From NCBI RefSeq assembly GCF_001263335.1, contig NZ_LGVW01000006.1:1-64000 (forward strand): a stretch of DNA of 64,000 bases. Reading direction: 5' to 3'. Position 1 is the first letter of the stretch; each line of letters begins with the position of its first letter. The notes below the pieces were generated by a model. That model did not search any database. It had not been told where the DNA came from and was given only the letters and a program-made list of their open reading frames with translations. Origin of the DNA: Dichelobacter nodosus (lineage in GTDB: Bacteria; Pseudomonadota; Gammaproteobacteria; Cardiobacteriales; Cardiobacteriaceae). Positions 8,728 through 17,303 of the stretch are shown one piece after another. Made by a program: the position numbers and the translations under genes.

Positions 8728-9142
8728 GATGATGCTCCGGTGAAGACGATTTATCGGCAGGTTCAATGCCGGTGTCGCGATAAGCTTCGGCGTCAGTTTG
8801 CACGCTGTGTGCCGCGGGCGGCGGTTCTTGATATGGCGGCTCATCAATCATTTTTAATAAATTTTTCCCGCCCTGCCGTAAATCATATTCCGCTTGCCAA
8901 ATGGATTGATTGAGTTGATCGACGTGTTTTTTTAACGGTTCATCAACATCTGACATCAATTTCCGCATTTCTTCCAAATCTAATTCACGCTCAATATCAG
9001 CGCGTACTGAAGAAATCGTGCGCCGCATTTTGCGCAACAATAACCCGAGCGTGCGCACGACTTCCGGCAGTCTCTTTGGACCAACCACAACAATGCCAAT
9101 AATGGCAACTAAAACTAATTCCCAAAAGCCAATTTCAAACAC
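8708..9142 (-). CDS. tatB: Twin-arginine translocase subunit TatB
   Basis: Single-pass membrane subunit that forms the receptor complex with TatC. The N-terminus MFEIGFWELVLVAIIGIVVVGP, with the conserved Glu8 and the Gly-Pro hinge at 21-22, is diagnostic of TatB, followed by the amphipathic helix KRLPEVVRTLGLLLRKMR and a charged tail ending in a His/Asp-rich stretch. 144 residues. Starts 2 bases after the tatA stop and overlaps tatC. Confidence 0.93.
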   Translation of the reverse strand: MFEIGFWELVLVAIIGIVVVGPKRLPEVVRTLGLLLRKMRRTISSVRADIERELDLEEMRKLMSDVDEPLKKHVDQLNQSIWQAEYDLRQGGKNLLKMIDEPPYQEPPPAAHSVQTDAEAYRDTGIEPADKSSSPEHHHDDAAR

Positions 9143-9144
9143 GG

Positions 9145-9360
9145 CTAACCTTTCGTTTTTTCTTTTTGCGTTGCCACAACTTCAATAACGGGCGGTTGTT
9201 GCTCTAATTTTTCCGGTTCTGTCGGTTCTTCTTTCATCGCTTCTTTAAAACCTTTAATTGCCGCGCCAACATCAGAACCCAAAGTCCGCAACCGTTTTCC
9301 GCCGAAAACAAGCACCGCAATAAAAAGCACAATCAATAATTGAACTGGACTGGCGCCCAT
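9145..9360 (-). CDS. tatA: Twin-arginine translocase subunit TatA
   Basis: Pore-forming subunit of the Tat system, 71 residues: one membrane helix ([16 protein letters not shown]), the [24 protein letters not shown] amphipathic helix with the conserved Phe-Gly, and an acidic/basic tail. GAGAGG lies before the ATG. First gene of the tatABC operon. Confidence 0.94.
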   Translation of the reverse strand: MGASPVQLLIVLFIAVLVFGGKRLRTLGSDVGAAIKGFKEAMKEEPTEPEKLEQQPPVIEVVATQKEKTKG

Positions 9361-9421
9361 AATTTATTCCTCTCTTGAAAAAATTAAGATCTTATCTTAC
9401 TCGCATCAAAAAAACTTGCCC

Positions 9422-9456
9422 AAAAAAGAACCGCCCAACCATCAGTTGAGCGGTTC
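9422..9456 (-). terminator. Rho-independent terminator of ackA-pta
   Basis: On the minus strand GAACCGCTCAAC / GTTGGGCGGTTC form a 12-bp stem with one mismatch and end in TTTTTT. It lies 19 bases past the pta stop. Confidence 0.85.
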
Positions 9457-9474
9457 GTTTGAAAAGCGCAAAAA

Positions 9475-11532
9475 CTATTCAGCTAATGTTGCTTGAACGG
9501 CAGTCAGCGCAATGGTGTAAACAATATCTTCAATCAAAGCGCCGCGCGATAAATCGTTAACCGGTTTACGCATACCTTGCAATACGGGTCCCATAGAAAC
9601 GGCGTGCGCTGTGCGTTGCACCGCTTTATAAGTAGTATTTCCGGTATTTAAATCGGGGAAAACGAATACGGTTGCTTGTCCAGCAACGGGGCTGTTCGGC
9701 GCTTTAGCGCGACCTACTGAAGCCACTGACGCGGCGTCGTATTGCATTGGACCATCAACGATAATATCCGGACGCAATTCCCGCACTTTTGCCGTTGCGG
9801 CTTTAACTTTTTCTACGTCTTCACCTTGACCTGAATTACCGGTTGAATAAGAAATCATTGCCACTTTCGGTTCAATGCCAAAGGCTTTGGCAGTATCGTT
9901 TGATTGAATCGCAATTTGCGCCAAATCATCAACAGTTGGTTTGGGAACAATCGCGCAATCGCCGTACACCAAAACTTGTTCCGGCAAACACATGAAAAAG
10001 ACGGAAGAAACCATGCTCGCGCCTTTTGCCGTCTTAATTAATTGCAACGGCGGACGCATGGTATCGGCGGTGGTGTGTACTGCGCCAGAAACCAAACCAT
10101 CAACTTCGCCAGCTTCCAACATTAATGTGCCCAACATCACATTATTTTCTAATTGACTGCGGGCAGTAGCCTCGTCCATGCCTTTGTGTTTACGCAATTC
10201 CACCAAACGGGCAACGTATTGTTCGCGGGCTTGTTCCGGATCAATGATGGAGATGCCGTCGCCTAAAGTAACGCCTTGTTCGGCGGCAACTGCGTGCACG
10301 CGTTCTGGTTTAGCTAATAAAACACATTTTGCCATGCCGCGCGCCGCACATTGACTGGCAGCAACCACGGTTCTGGGTTCATCACCTTCAGGTAAAACGA
10401 TGGTTTTTTTCGCTGCAATCGCTTTTTGCACCACGTTATAACGGAATGCTGCGGGTGAAAGACGTTGTTCGTCGCCGCGCGCAACATAATTTTTAATCCA
10501 TTCTTTATTGAGGTGCTCAACAAAAAATGTGCGGATTTTTTCGATGCGTTCTTTATCATCTGCGGCGAGATGCGCATTAAATCCTTCCATCGCGCGAGTA
10601 CTTTCCCAACTGTCGCGTTTAATCCGCAACACCGGTAATTTTGATTTTTCTAACAATGGTTTACACAAACGCATAACCGCATCATCGCTGCGTTCTTCAC
10701 CGGTTAAAACCAAACACGCCAAATGCGTACCAGAAGCCACGGCGGTGGTTACTGCCATTAAAGTATCGTCACGGTCGGCAGGCGAAAAAACGCACACGCC
10801 GTCGCGCAAAACAGGAATCGCATTTTGCACGCTGCGCGCAAATAATACGTAGTCATAAATTCGGCGGCTGTTGATTTCGCCGGAAAATAATATTTCAGCG
10901 TCTAAATGACGTTGCAAATCGAGCACGCGCGGTGCGGCTAACTCTGCATTTTCAGAAATGGTGGCAAGTAAAGGTAATGCATCATTAAAGCAGCTGCTTT
11001 TTTGTAAACATTCTTGCGTTAAATTGCCTTCGCCGCCTACGCGATTGATGATGGCGCCTAATAAACGTCCGGCAAAATATTCGCCGGCAAAGCTCAAACG
11101 TCTTTCTAAACGATCGATACTTTCTACATCTGCGCTGCTCACAACGATAACGTCGGCGCCCAATGAACGCGCGATTTTTTGGTTGATTAAATGAGCATAC
11201 GGCGCGTTAGGCGTTTCCAATAATCCTTCCATCACAACGATATCGGCATCGGCTTTAGCGGCGACGAAATGTTGTAAGGCTTCTTCCATCAATTCATCGA
11301 TTTTCTGATTTTTTAAAGCTTGTTGAATGCGTTCTGGCGAAATGGATAACGCGCGATCGGTACAGGTTGCTGCAGAATTGCAAGCGCATGATGCCTCGCA
11401 AGCGCATTGCAAAACGGGTTTATGCAATGCCACTTTTACGCCTAATTTTTCAATAGCGTGACTCAATCCTAAAACGGAAGAAGTTAATCCCGCGCCACGA
11501 TGGGTTGCAACTAAAAGTATTGATTTTGTCAT
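9475..11532 (-). CDS. pta: Phosphate acetyltransferase
   Basis: Pta interconverts acetyl-CoA and acetyl phosphate and with AckA gives ATP from acetate formation. 685 residues in the long proteobacterial form: an N-terminal P-loop/dethiobiotin-synthetase-like domain (SILLVATHRGAGLTSSVLGL, about 4-23), a central DRTGG domain (about 210-320) and the C-terminal PTA catalytic domain (about 365-683) with EGDEPRTVVAASQCAARG, YSTGNSGQGEDVEKV and NTTYKAVQRTAHAVSMGP. A Cys-rich stretch (CACEASCACNSAATC, about 43-57) in the N-terminal domain is unusual and could bind metal or be redox active. Lies 10 bases after ackA with GGAGTCC before the start. Confidence 0.95.
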   Translation of the reverse strand: MTKSILLVATHRGAGLTSSVLGLSHAIEKLGVKVALHKPVLQCACEASCACNSAATCTDRALSISPERIQQALKNQKIDELMEEALQHFVAAKADADIVVMEGLLETPNAPYAHLINQKIARSLGADVIVVSSADVESIDRLERRLSFAGEYFAGRLLGAIINRVGGEGNLTQECLQKSSCFNDALPLLATISENAELAAPRVLDLQRHLDAEILFSGEINSRRIYDYVLFARSVQNAIPVLRDGVCVFSPADRDDTLMAVTTAVASGTHLACLVLTGEERSDDAVMRLCKPLLEKSKLPVLRIKRDSWESTRAMEGFNAHLAADDKERIEKIRTFFVEHLNKEWIKNYVARGDEQRLSPAAFRYNVVQKAIAAKKTIVLPEGDEPRTVVAASQCAARGMAKCVLLAKPERVHAVAAEQGVTLGDGISIIDPEQAREQYVARLVELRKHKGMDEATARSQLENNVMLGTLMLEAGEVDGLVSGAVHTTADTMRPPLQLIKTAKGASMVSSVFFMCLPEQVLVYGDCAIVPKPTVDDLAQIAIQSNDTAKAFGIEPKVAMISYSTGNSGQGEDVEKVKAATAKVRELRPDIIVDGPMQYDAASVASVGRAKAPNSPVAGQATVFVFPDLNTGNTTYKAVQRTAHAVSMGPVLQGMRKPVNDLSRGALIEDIVYTIALTAVQATLAE

Positions 11533-11542
11533 GATGGACTCC

Positions 11543-12727
11543 TTAGCGTGTCATGCCGCTTAATTGGGCGGTGTCGCGCGCGATCAATAATTCTTCGTTG
11601 GTCGGAATGACCCAAACCGGTTTACTGTTGGCGGTTGAAATTTTGCCTTGTTTACCGCGTGAGGTTTCTTCGTTGGCTTTTTTGTCTAATTCAAATCCTA
11701 AAAAGGCTAATTGTTCCATAGTGTTAGCGCGAACAAAGGCAGAATTTTCGCCGATGCCGCCGGTGAAGACTAAAGCGTCGCAGCCATTTAATGCCACCAT
11801 TTGTGCGGCAATATGTTTTGCCAAACGGTAACAATAAACTTCTAAAGCGCGAATGGCAGCTTCATTGCCTTCTGCCATGGCTTCTTCCAAACTGCGGCAA
11901 TCGTTGGAAATGCCAGAAAGTCCCAATAATCCTGATTTTTTCCACAAAATTTCATTCATTTCTGTGGCAGAAATGTGGAATTGTTTTTGTAAAATTTGAA
12001 TGATTGCCGGATCGATATCGCCGCAACGGGTGCCGTGCACAATACCTTCAAGTGGTGTTAATCCCATTGTAGTATCAACAGAATGTCCATCTTTGATTGC
12101 TGCCAATGAGCCGCCGTTTCCTAAATGACACACAACTGTGCGCGGATTTTTCAATCCGGTAACGCTTTCTAATTGAGAAGCGATGTAGCGGAATGAAGTG
12201 CCATGGAATCCGTAACGGCGGATATGGAATTCTTCATAAAATTTCCGTGGCAATGGGTATAAATAAGCTTTTTCCGGCATTTGTTGGTGAAATGCGGTAT
12301 CAAAAACGCCGACTTGTGGCAATTTAGGGAATACTTTTAACGCTGCTTCGATGCCAGTAATATTGGCAGGATTGTGTAACGGTGCGAGGCGAATGCATTC
12401 TGCAACTTTTTCGCGCACTTCATTATTAATTACAACGGATTCTTTAAAAAATTCACCGCCGTGCACCAAACGATGTCCAACTGCGGCAATTTTATCCATT
12501 AAATTTTTTGTTTTTAACGTTTCTACAATTAACTCTAAGGCTTGTGCATGCGTTCCCGGTTTAATTTCTTGCACCGCTTTCCCGCTTTCGTCCTTAACGG
12601 TTAATGAGCCAACATCGTGACCAAGGCGCTCTGCCGTTCCATTTAATAACACATCGCCGGAGGTGGGATTCATCACTGCAAATTTCAAACTAGAAGAACC
12701 ACAGTTCAAAACGAGTACAAATTGCAT
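11543..12727 (-). CDS. ackA: Acetate kinase
   Basis: AckA converts acetyl phosphate plus ADP to acetate plus ATP. 394 residues in the acetate/sugar kinase fold: N-terminal VLNCGSSSLKFAV (about 5-17), VGHRLVHGGEFF (about 82-93), FDTAFHQQMP (about 142), GFHGTSFRYI (about 172), HLGNGGSLAAIKDGHSVDTTMGLTPLEG (about 201) and FTGGIGENSAFVR (about 321). ATG at 12727 has AAAGGA 7 bases upstream; the eight extra upstream residues of the frame are not conserved. First gene of ackA-pta. Confidence 0.96.
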   Translation of the reverse strand: MQFVLVLNCGSSSLKFAVMNPTSGDVLLNGTAERLGHDVGSLTVKDESGKAVQEIKPGTHAQALELIVETLKTKNLMDKIAAVGHRLVHGGEFFKESVVINNEVREKVAECIRLAPLHNPANITGIEAALKVFPKLPQVGVFDTAFHQQMPEKAYLYPLPRKFYEEFHIRRYGFHGTSFRYIASQLESVTGLKNPRTVVCHLGNGGSLAAIKDGHSVDTTMGLTPLEGIVHGTRCGDIDPAIIQILQKQFHISATEMNEILWKKSGLLGLSGISNDCRSLEEAMAEGNEAAIRALEVYCYRLAKHIAAQMVALNGCDALVFTGGIGENSAFVRANTMEQLAFLGFELDKKANEETSRGKQGKISTANSKPVWVIPTNEELLIARDTAQLSGMTR

Positions 12728-12874
12728 ACAATTTTCCTTTGTTGCTGTCAAAAAATGTCAGCTAGTGTAGCAAAATCACCACTCGATCGCGTAACTAAAA
12801 TTTGCGGGTTTTATCTTTTTTCGTAAAATCATCTTGTTAACGGTCAAGATGTTGATATTTTTTATCATGACGTC

Positions 12875-12905
12875 AAAAAAAACGGCTGCCACCACAACAG
12901 CCGTT
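12875..12905 (-). terminator. Terminator of the RRM-protein gene
   Basis: AACGGCTG and CAGCCGTT pair over 8 bp with a 9-nt loop, and on the minus strand run into TTTTTT. It stands about 22 bases beyond the stop of the RNA-binding protein gene. Confidence 0.8.
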
Positions 12906-12926
12906 TCAACCTTCAATTCGGTTTTA

Positions 12927-13214
12927 TTAAAAATGCGAATTTGATCCTTTATCGCGACGGGGACGCATTTCGCGCGGACGCGCTTCATTAATTTTTAAAT
13001 TCCGTCCGCCCAAATCTTTATCATTTAAACTTTCAATGGCTTTTTTGGCTGCTTCCGCATCTGGCATTTCAACAAAACCAAATCCTTTTGAGCGACCACT
13101 GTCGCGGTCTTTAATGATACTGGCATTTTGAACATCGCCGAATTGAGAAAATGCATTACGCAGCTCATCTTCTGTTGTGCGATAAGATAAATTGCCTACG
13201 TAAATATTAGTCAT
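12927..13214 (-). CDS. Small RRM RNA-binding protein
   Basis: A 95-residue protein with one RNA-recognition motif: RNP2 IYVGNL (about 3-8) and RNP1 KGFGFVEM (about 42-49), then a short Arg/Lys-rich tail. Such single-RRM proteins bind single-stranded RNA and are often cold-induced in cyanobacteria and proteobacteria. ATG at 13214 has AAGGAA 8 bases upstream; a GTG one codon earlier is possible. About 260 bases of gene-free sequence lie upstream before the island repeat and probably form a long leader, as in cold-shock genes; that role is inference. Confidence 0.85.
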   Translation of the reverse strand: MTNIYVGNLSYRTTEDELRNAFSQFGDVQNASIIKDRDSGRSKGFGFVEMPDAEAAKKAIESLNDKDLGGRNLKINEARPREMRPRRDKGSNSHF

Positions 13215-13476
13215 CACTGATTCCTTACAAAAATACTACTGCGTCAGATTGTTCACACCCCGATATCCCAACGCAACAACATCGACAGTGATTTGCCCTC
13301 TAGCAAATAAGGTTTAACCGCTTGACTCGCCAATAGACTCAATTTTCAAGCAAACTTCTTCATTTTCTCAATGAGAAGCCAGTTTCACGCTGCCAACAAT
13401 AGTTATTTTTACTACTGAATCCGTTCAACTGTGTCATCGGCGGCACTATCACCGTTTATTTAAATAAAGTCAAGTA

Positions 13477-13498
13477 AATATTTTATCGCGTCATATTG
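13477..13498 (+). repeat. Left direct repeat of the island (putative attL)
   Basis: 22 bases identical to 20780-20801; the core is ATTTTATCGCGTCATATT. The match continues as one mismatch plus AGAA. It is the outermost point where base composition changes. Confidence 0.75.
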
Positions 13499-13689
13499 AA
13501 GAATGTACGGAAATCAAACAGTTGTTACCTGAATTCCTAAAAAAATAGCTTTTAAAAATGCTACAATTTCCGTCGTTTTTATCTGGGTATTTAGTCAAGG
13601 AAAAATGTAATTGCAAGGAGCATTTTTAAAATATTCTTCTATTACTTCGTTAGGATTCTTAAATCTTAATATTTCTTATATTATGACTT

Positions 13690-14290
13690 CTTTCAACATA
13701 ACCATTTTGCCATGGACTATATGGTAATGTTCGAACGCATGATCTATCTAATTTCTTAAGTGTTTTCTCAAATCTAGATTTTCTTGTTGTATCTGAGGGA
13801 TCGTTACAAAATTCTTTTCCATTGTCTGTCTGAATTTTTTTCTATTTTAAATCCCATTTTCTCTTCCAAGTTTTTTAAAAAATTTGATGTGGTATAGGTA
13901 CTACTTTCATTTATTAGAAGCATTACTCTTTTCTTGAATGGGCATCTATTGCTCTGTTATTTGGTAGTACCTTGAGTATTCGCTTAAAAAACCTATACCA
14001 TTGTTTGGAACACATTATTTAACATCTACTTGAATAAGTTGTCCGAGGTATGTGTAACGAATAGATTTTTTATATTTTTTCTTTTTGGGCTTATCGAGTC
14101 TTATCTAACGACACATTGAATCGTAAGTTCTTTCATAACCTAAATTGGTACATTTACGATAGACATGAGCAAATCTGTGCATGTAGGCAATTAACTTCGA
14201 TTCTTCCTTATGCTGATTTTGGTTTAGTTGATTTTTTATAAAAGATTCAATTGGTTTGATCGTATCTTTTTTCCAATAGCCTACACATTA
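13690..14290 (-). pseudogene. Degenerate DDE (rve-type) transposase
   Basis: Read on the minus strand in shifting frames, the region yields parts of an integrase-core transposase: KLIAYMHRFAHVYRK and GYERTYDSMCR near 14200-14110, RYTYLGQLIQVDVK near 14070-14030 (first catalytic Asp), TDNGKEFCNDPSDTT near 13840-13790 (second Asp) and RTLPYSPWQNGYVERSH near 13730-13690 (catalytic Glu). Stops and frameshifts interrupt it many times. The pattern belongs to the IS3/IS481-like rve group common in Firmicutes and Fusobacteria. It is inactive; boundaries are approximate and no terminal inverted repeats were identified. Confidence 0.75.
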
Positions 14291-14299
14291 TCTTATTTT

Positions 14300-14880
14300 A
14301 TGAGAGCCTCTTGTAGCTTCTACATTATCATTATATTTTATAGTATATTATGCCACTTTTTTACGATAACACATTATTTCTGTTACAATTTTAATTAAGA
14401 GAATTCCTCTGATGGCTTATTGTTTTTCACAAATTTACTACACTACGGCGCTCTCTTTTTTCTATCTTTTATGTAACAAATGTACTATCTCATAACTAAA
14501 CAGAGTTTTAGTATCTGCGTTAATACTTATTCAAGTAGCAACCCGTAAGCAAATAACCAAAAATTGACACAAAATATATCATCGAAATACTGTGGCAGTA
14601 CTGTCAATAAAATCATCTTTGAGTTAGCAAAAGCTTATGCGGTTGGAACAGAAAAAAATGATTAAAAAATAGTGATAAAATTTCTTTATCTACATTGCAT
14701 ATACAGCAATAATGTCTGGTTTCTTTGTAATGTTCGTTATAACTAAAAAGCAAGCCGATAATTAAAAGTAAATTATATAGCCAAAACAGTTGATTAATAT
14801 AAAACAAAGCGATTAAGAATAGAATCTTAGTCGCTTTTTGTTTGCAAAAATTTATAAAGAGAATTAAAAAATTTAAAAAA
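14300..14880. other. AT-rich island spacer without a convincing gene
   Basis: About 580 bases with only short frames. A 64-residue minus-strand frame at 14613-14807 has no conserved look and no good ribosome binding site. AAGCGATTAAG ... CTTAGTCGCTTTTT near 14809-14839 can form a hairpin followed by T residues and may end read-through before tetR. Probably eroded insertion-sequence DNA. Confidence 0.45.
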
Positions 14881-14883
14881 GGA

Positions 14884-14916
14884 TTGCTAGGTTAGGCTAA
14901 CTGATGTATAACATCA
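14884..14916 (+). promoter_or_regulatory. tetR-ABC promoter with overlapping palindromic operator
   Basis: TTGCTA (14884-14889) and TATAAC (14907-14912) are spaced by 17 bases, a standard sigma-70 geometry. The -10 box lies within the perfect palindrome TGATGTATAACATCA (14902-14916), and a second palindrome, GTTAGGCTAAC (14891-14901), lies between the boxes. Binding of the downstream TetR protein here would block its own operon. Confidence 0.7.
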
Positions 14917-14955
14917 ATATCGACGTCACCGTCGGTATGAATGGAGGTAGAAAAA

Positions 14956-15546
14956 ATGTGTGCTACAAAAAGACTTAGTGAAGCACAACGAAAAAGAGAA
15001 ATTATGAACGCGGCAGCAAAAGTAATTATTGATAAAGGCTTTGAAAAGACAACCATGGAAGAAATTATTGCGGGAACTACTTTATCAAAAGGGGGGGTCT
15101 ATCACTACTATGGAAATGTTATCGAGATTTTTAAAGATATCATGCTTTCCGGAATTGAATATAGAAACGAAATTATAAAAGAACATTTGAGCAAATCAAA
15201 AATAAATGTAACAAATGAATTTATGGCTAAAGAGCTTGTAACAAAGATGATTGATGATAATCATTACATGCCGCTTTATATTGAGTTTCTTATTGCCAAA
15301 AAGAGAAATCCGGAGCTGAAAAATCTCATGATACAGCTGCAAGAGCAGGCAAAAGAAAGCTTTAAAATACTTATGAGTCAAACTCCAAGATGGATATCTG
15401 ATGCTGACAGTTTTCAATTTATTACAAATTTTATCAACGCTATGATTTTGGGCTCTGATGTTTTAGAAGCTAGAGAAAATTTTGCCAAGAATAGGCATAT
15501 TTTAGAAAAAGTCCTTATCTGTATATTTGAAAATGCAAAGGAGTAA
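14956..15546 (+). CDS. TetR-family transcriptional regulator
   Basis: 196-residue repressor-type protein. The N-terminal helix-turn-helix (about 10-56) is typical: RKREIMNAAAKVIIDKGFEKTT, then MEEIIAGTTLSKGGVYHYYGN. The C-terminal ligand domain is helical and unassigned. ATG at 14956 is used because GGAGG lies 8 bases upstream; an ATG at 14941 has no such site. It heads an operon with two ABC half-transporters and probably controls it through the palindromes over its promoter, relieving repression when a transported or toxic ligand binds. Codon use is AT-rich and foreign to the chromosome. Confidence 0.88.
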   Translation: MCATKRLSEAQRKREIMNAAAKVIIDKGFEKTTMEEIIAGTTLSKGGVYHYYGNVIEIFKDIMLSGIEYRNEIIKEHLSKSKINVTNEFMAKELVTKMIDDNHYMPLYIEFLIAKKRNPELKNLMIQLQEQAKESFKILMSQTPRWISDADSFQFITNFINAMILGSDVLEARENFAKNRHILEKVLICIFENAKE

Positions 15547-15548
15547 AA

Positions 15549-17303
15549 ATGAATATATATAAAAAATTATTTTCCTATGTACCAGATGAAAAACCAATTG
15601 GATATTTAGCAATTATAGTATCTGGTATTTCAGCATTTCTTACGGTTTGTGGGTATTACTACATATATCTCTTTTTTTATGACGTAATGGTAAGCGGAAA
15701 TTTTGAAAATGCAAGTGCCAGTGCAATCAAAATTGTCATCTGTTTAACAGCAAGTGCCGTGTTATATATTCTATCAGGACTAGCCTCGCATAAGTTAGCT
15801 TTTAGACTTGAAACAAACTTGAGAAAAAGAGGCATTGACGGGTTGCTGGATTCCGGTTTTCGTTTTTTCGATTTAAATTCATCGGGATATATACGAAAAA
15901 CTATAGACGATAATGCTGCTAAAACTCATACAGCAGTTGCACATATGCTTCCGGATAACATGCAAGCATTTTTAGTGCCAATTTTTACCCTATTATTATC
16001 ATTTGTTATAAGTTTTCATGTGGGGATTGTTATCATTATCTTAACTATAGTCAGTGCTCTTATCTTGAAAGGCATGATGGGTAGTGGCGAGTTTATGAAG
16101 CTATACCAAGATTCTCTTGATAAGCTCAGTTGCGAAACTGTGGAATATATAAGGGGAATGCAGGTTGTAAAAATATATGGTAGCAAACTTAATTCATTCA
16201 AGGCATTTTATGAAGCTATTATGAATTATTCAAAATATGCATATGACTATTCGATTTCTTGTAAAAAACCGTATGTCATATATCAGCTTATATTTTTAGG
16301 CTTGATTGCAATTATCACAATTCCATTAAGCTTATTTTTATCTGACTTTAGCAATACTAAGATTTTAGCAGTAGAACTAATTATGATATTTTTTTTAAGT
16401 GGTGTGATGATGGTTTCATTTATGAAAATCATGTGGGCTAGTCAAAACATATTTTCTGCAAATTATGCAGTTGATAATTTAGAAGCACTATATAAAAAAA
16501 TGCAGGAAGATAAGCTTTTTTATGGTAAGAGAGAGCATTTCGATAACTCAAATATTGAATTTAACAATGTGAGTTTTTCTTATGGAGACAATAGAGTTTT
16601 GGAAAACTTGTCTTTTTCACTTCGTGAGAAAAAAACATATGCCTTGGTAGGACATTCCGGTTCGGGAAAATCAACTATTGCTAAGCTTCTATCAGGCTTT
16701 TATAAGGTGGATAGCGGAGTTATTGAGATAGGAGGTCATCCATTGCAAGAGTATACAAAAGAGGCAATTATTAAAAATATCTCATTTGTATTTCAAGATA
16801 GTAAACTATTCAAAAAAACTATATATGAAAATGTTGCTTTAGCGGATGAAAATGCAAAAAAAGAAGAGGTCATGGAGGCAATGAGTCTCGCAGGCTGTGA
16901 TGAAATCATATCTAAGCTCAAGGAAAAAGAAAATACTGTTATAGGTACTAAAGGTGTTTATCTATCAGGTGGCGAAAAGCAAAGAATTGCGATAGCAAGG
17001 GCAATACTTAAAAAATCACCAATTGTTATTATGGATGAAGCAAGTGCGTCTATTGATGCGGATAATGAATATAAATTACAAAAAGCTTTTAAAAATCTCA
17101 TGAAAGACAAGACGGTCATTGTGATTGCTCATAGAATGACAAGCATTAAAAATGTAGATGAAATTATTGTCTTAGAAAATGGAAAAATTATACAAAGAGG
17201 CAGCAATGAGGAGTTGAGAAAAAGACAAGGTTTATACAATAAACTTTTAAGTCTATACGAAGCTGCTAATGAGTGGAGGGTGTCAAATGAAGAATTATTA
17301 TAA
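15549..17303 (+). CDS. ABC transporter, fused membrane and ATPase domains (first half)
   Basis: 584-residue half-transporter of the exporter fold: six membrane segments in about residues 15-310, and an ATPase domain with Walker A VGHSGSGKS (about 371), Q-loop FVFQDSKLF, signature LSGGEKQR (about 474) and Walker B IVIMDEASASID (about 495). It starts 2 bases after tetR with AAAGGAG before it, and overlaps the second half-transporter, so the two very likely form a heterodimer. Similar TetR-linked pairs in Firmicutes include multidrug exporters and the IrtAB/YbtPQ-like group that imports siderophores in spite of the exporter fold; the substrate cannot be read from sequence. Confidence 0.88.
   Translation: MNIYKKLFSYVPDEKPIGYLAIIVSGISAFLTVCGYYYIYLFFYDVMVSGNFENASASAIKIVICLTASAVLYILSGLASHKLAFRLETNLRKRGIDGLLDSGFRFFDLNSSGYIRKTIDDNAAKTHTAVAHMLPDNMQAFLVPIFTLLLSFVISFHVGIVIIILTIVSALILKGMMGSGEFMKLYQDSLDKLSCETVEYIRGMQVVKIYGSKLNSFKAFYEAIMNYSKYAYDYSISCKKPYVIYQLIFLGLIAIITIPLSLFLSDFSNTKILAVELIMIFFLSGVMMVSFMKIMWASQNIFSANYAVDNLEALYKKMQEDKLFYGKREHFDNSNIEFNNVSFSYGDNRVLENLSFSLREKKTYALVGHSGSGKSTIAKLLSGFYKVDSGVIEIGGHPLQEYTKEAIIKNISFVFQDSKLFKKTIYENVALADENAKKEEVMEAMSLAGCDEIISKLKEKENTVIGTKGVYLSGGEKQRIAIARAILKKSPIVIMDEASASIDADNEYKLQKAFKNLMKDKTVIVIAHRMTSIKNVDEIIVLENGKIIQRGSNEELRKRQGLYNKLLSLYEAANEWRVSNEELL

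Noticed and set aside
14613-14807. Minus-strand ORF of 64 residues in the island spacer
   Set aside because: No good ribosome binding site, no conserved pattern and overlap with hairpin-rich AT DNA; likely chance.
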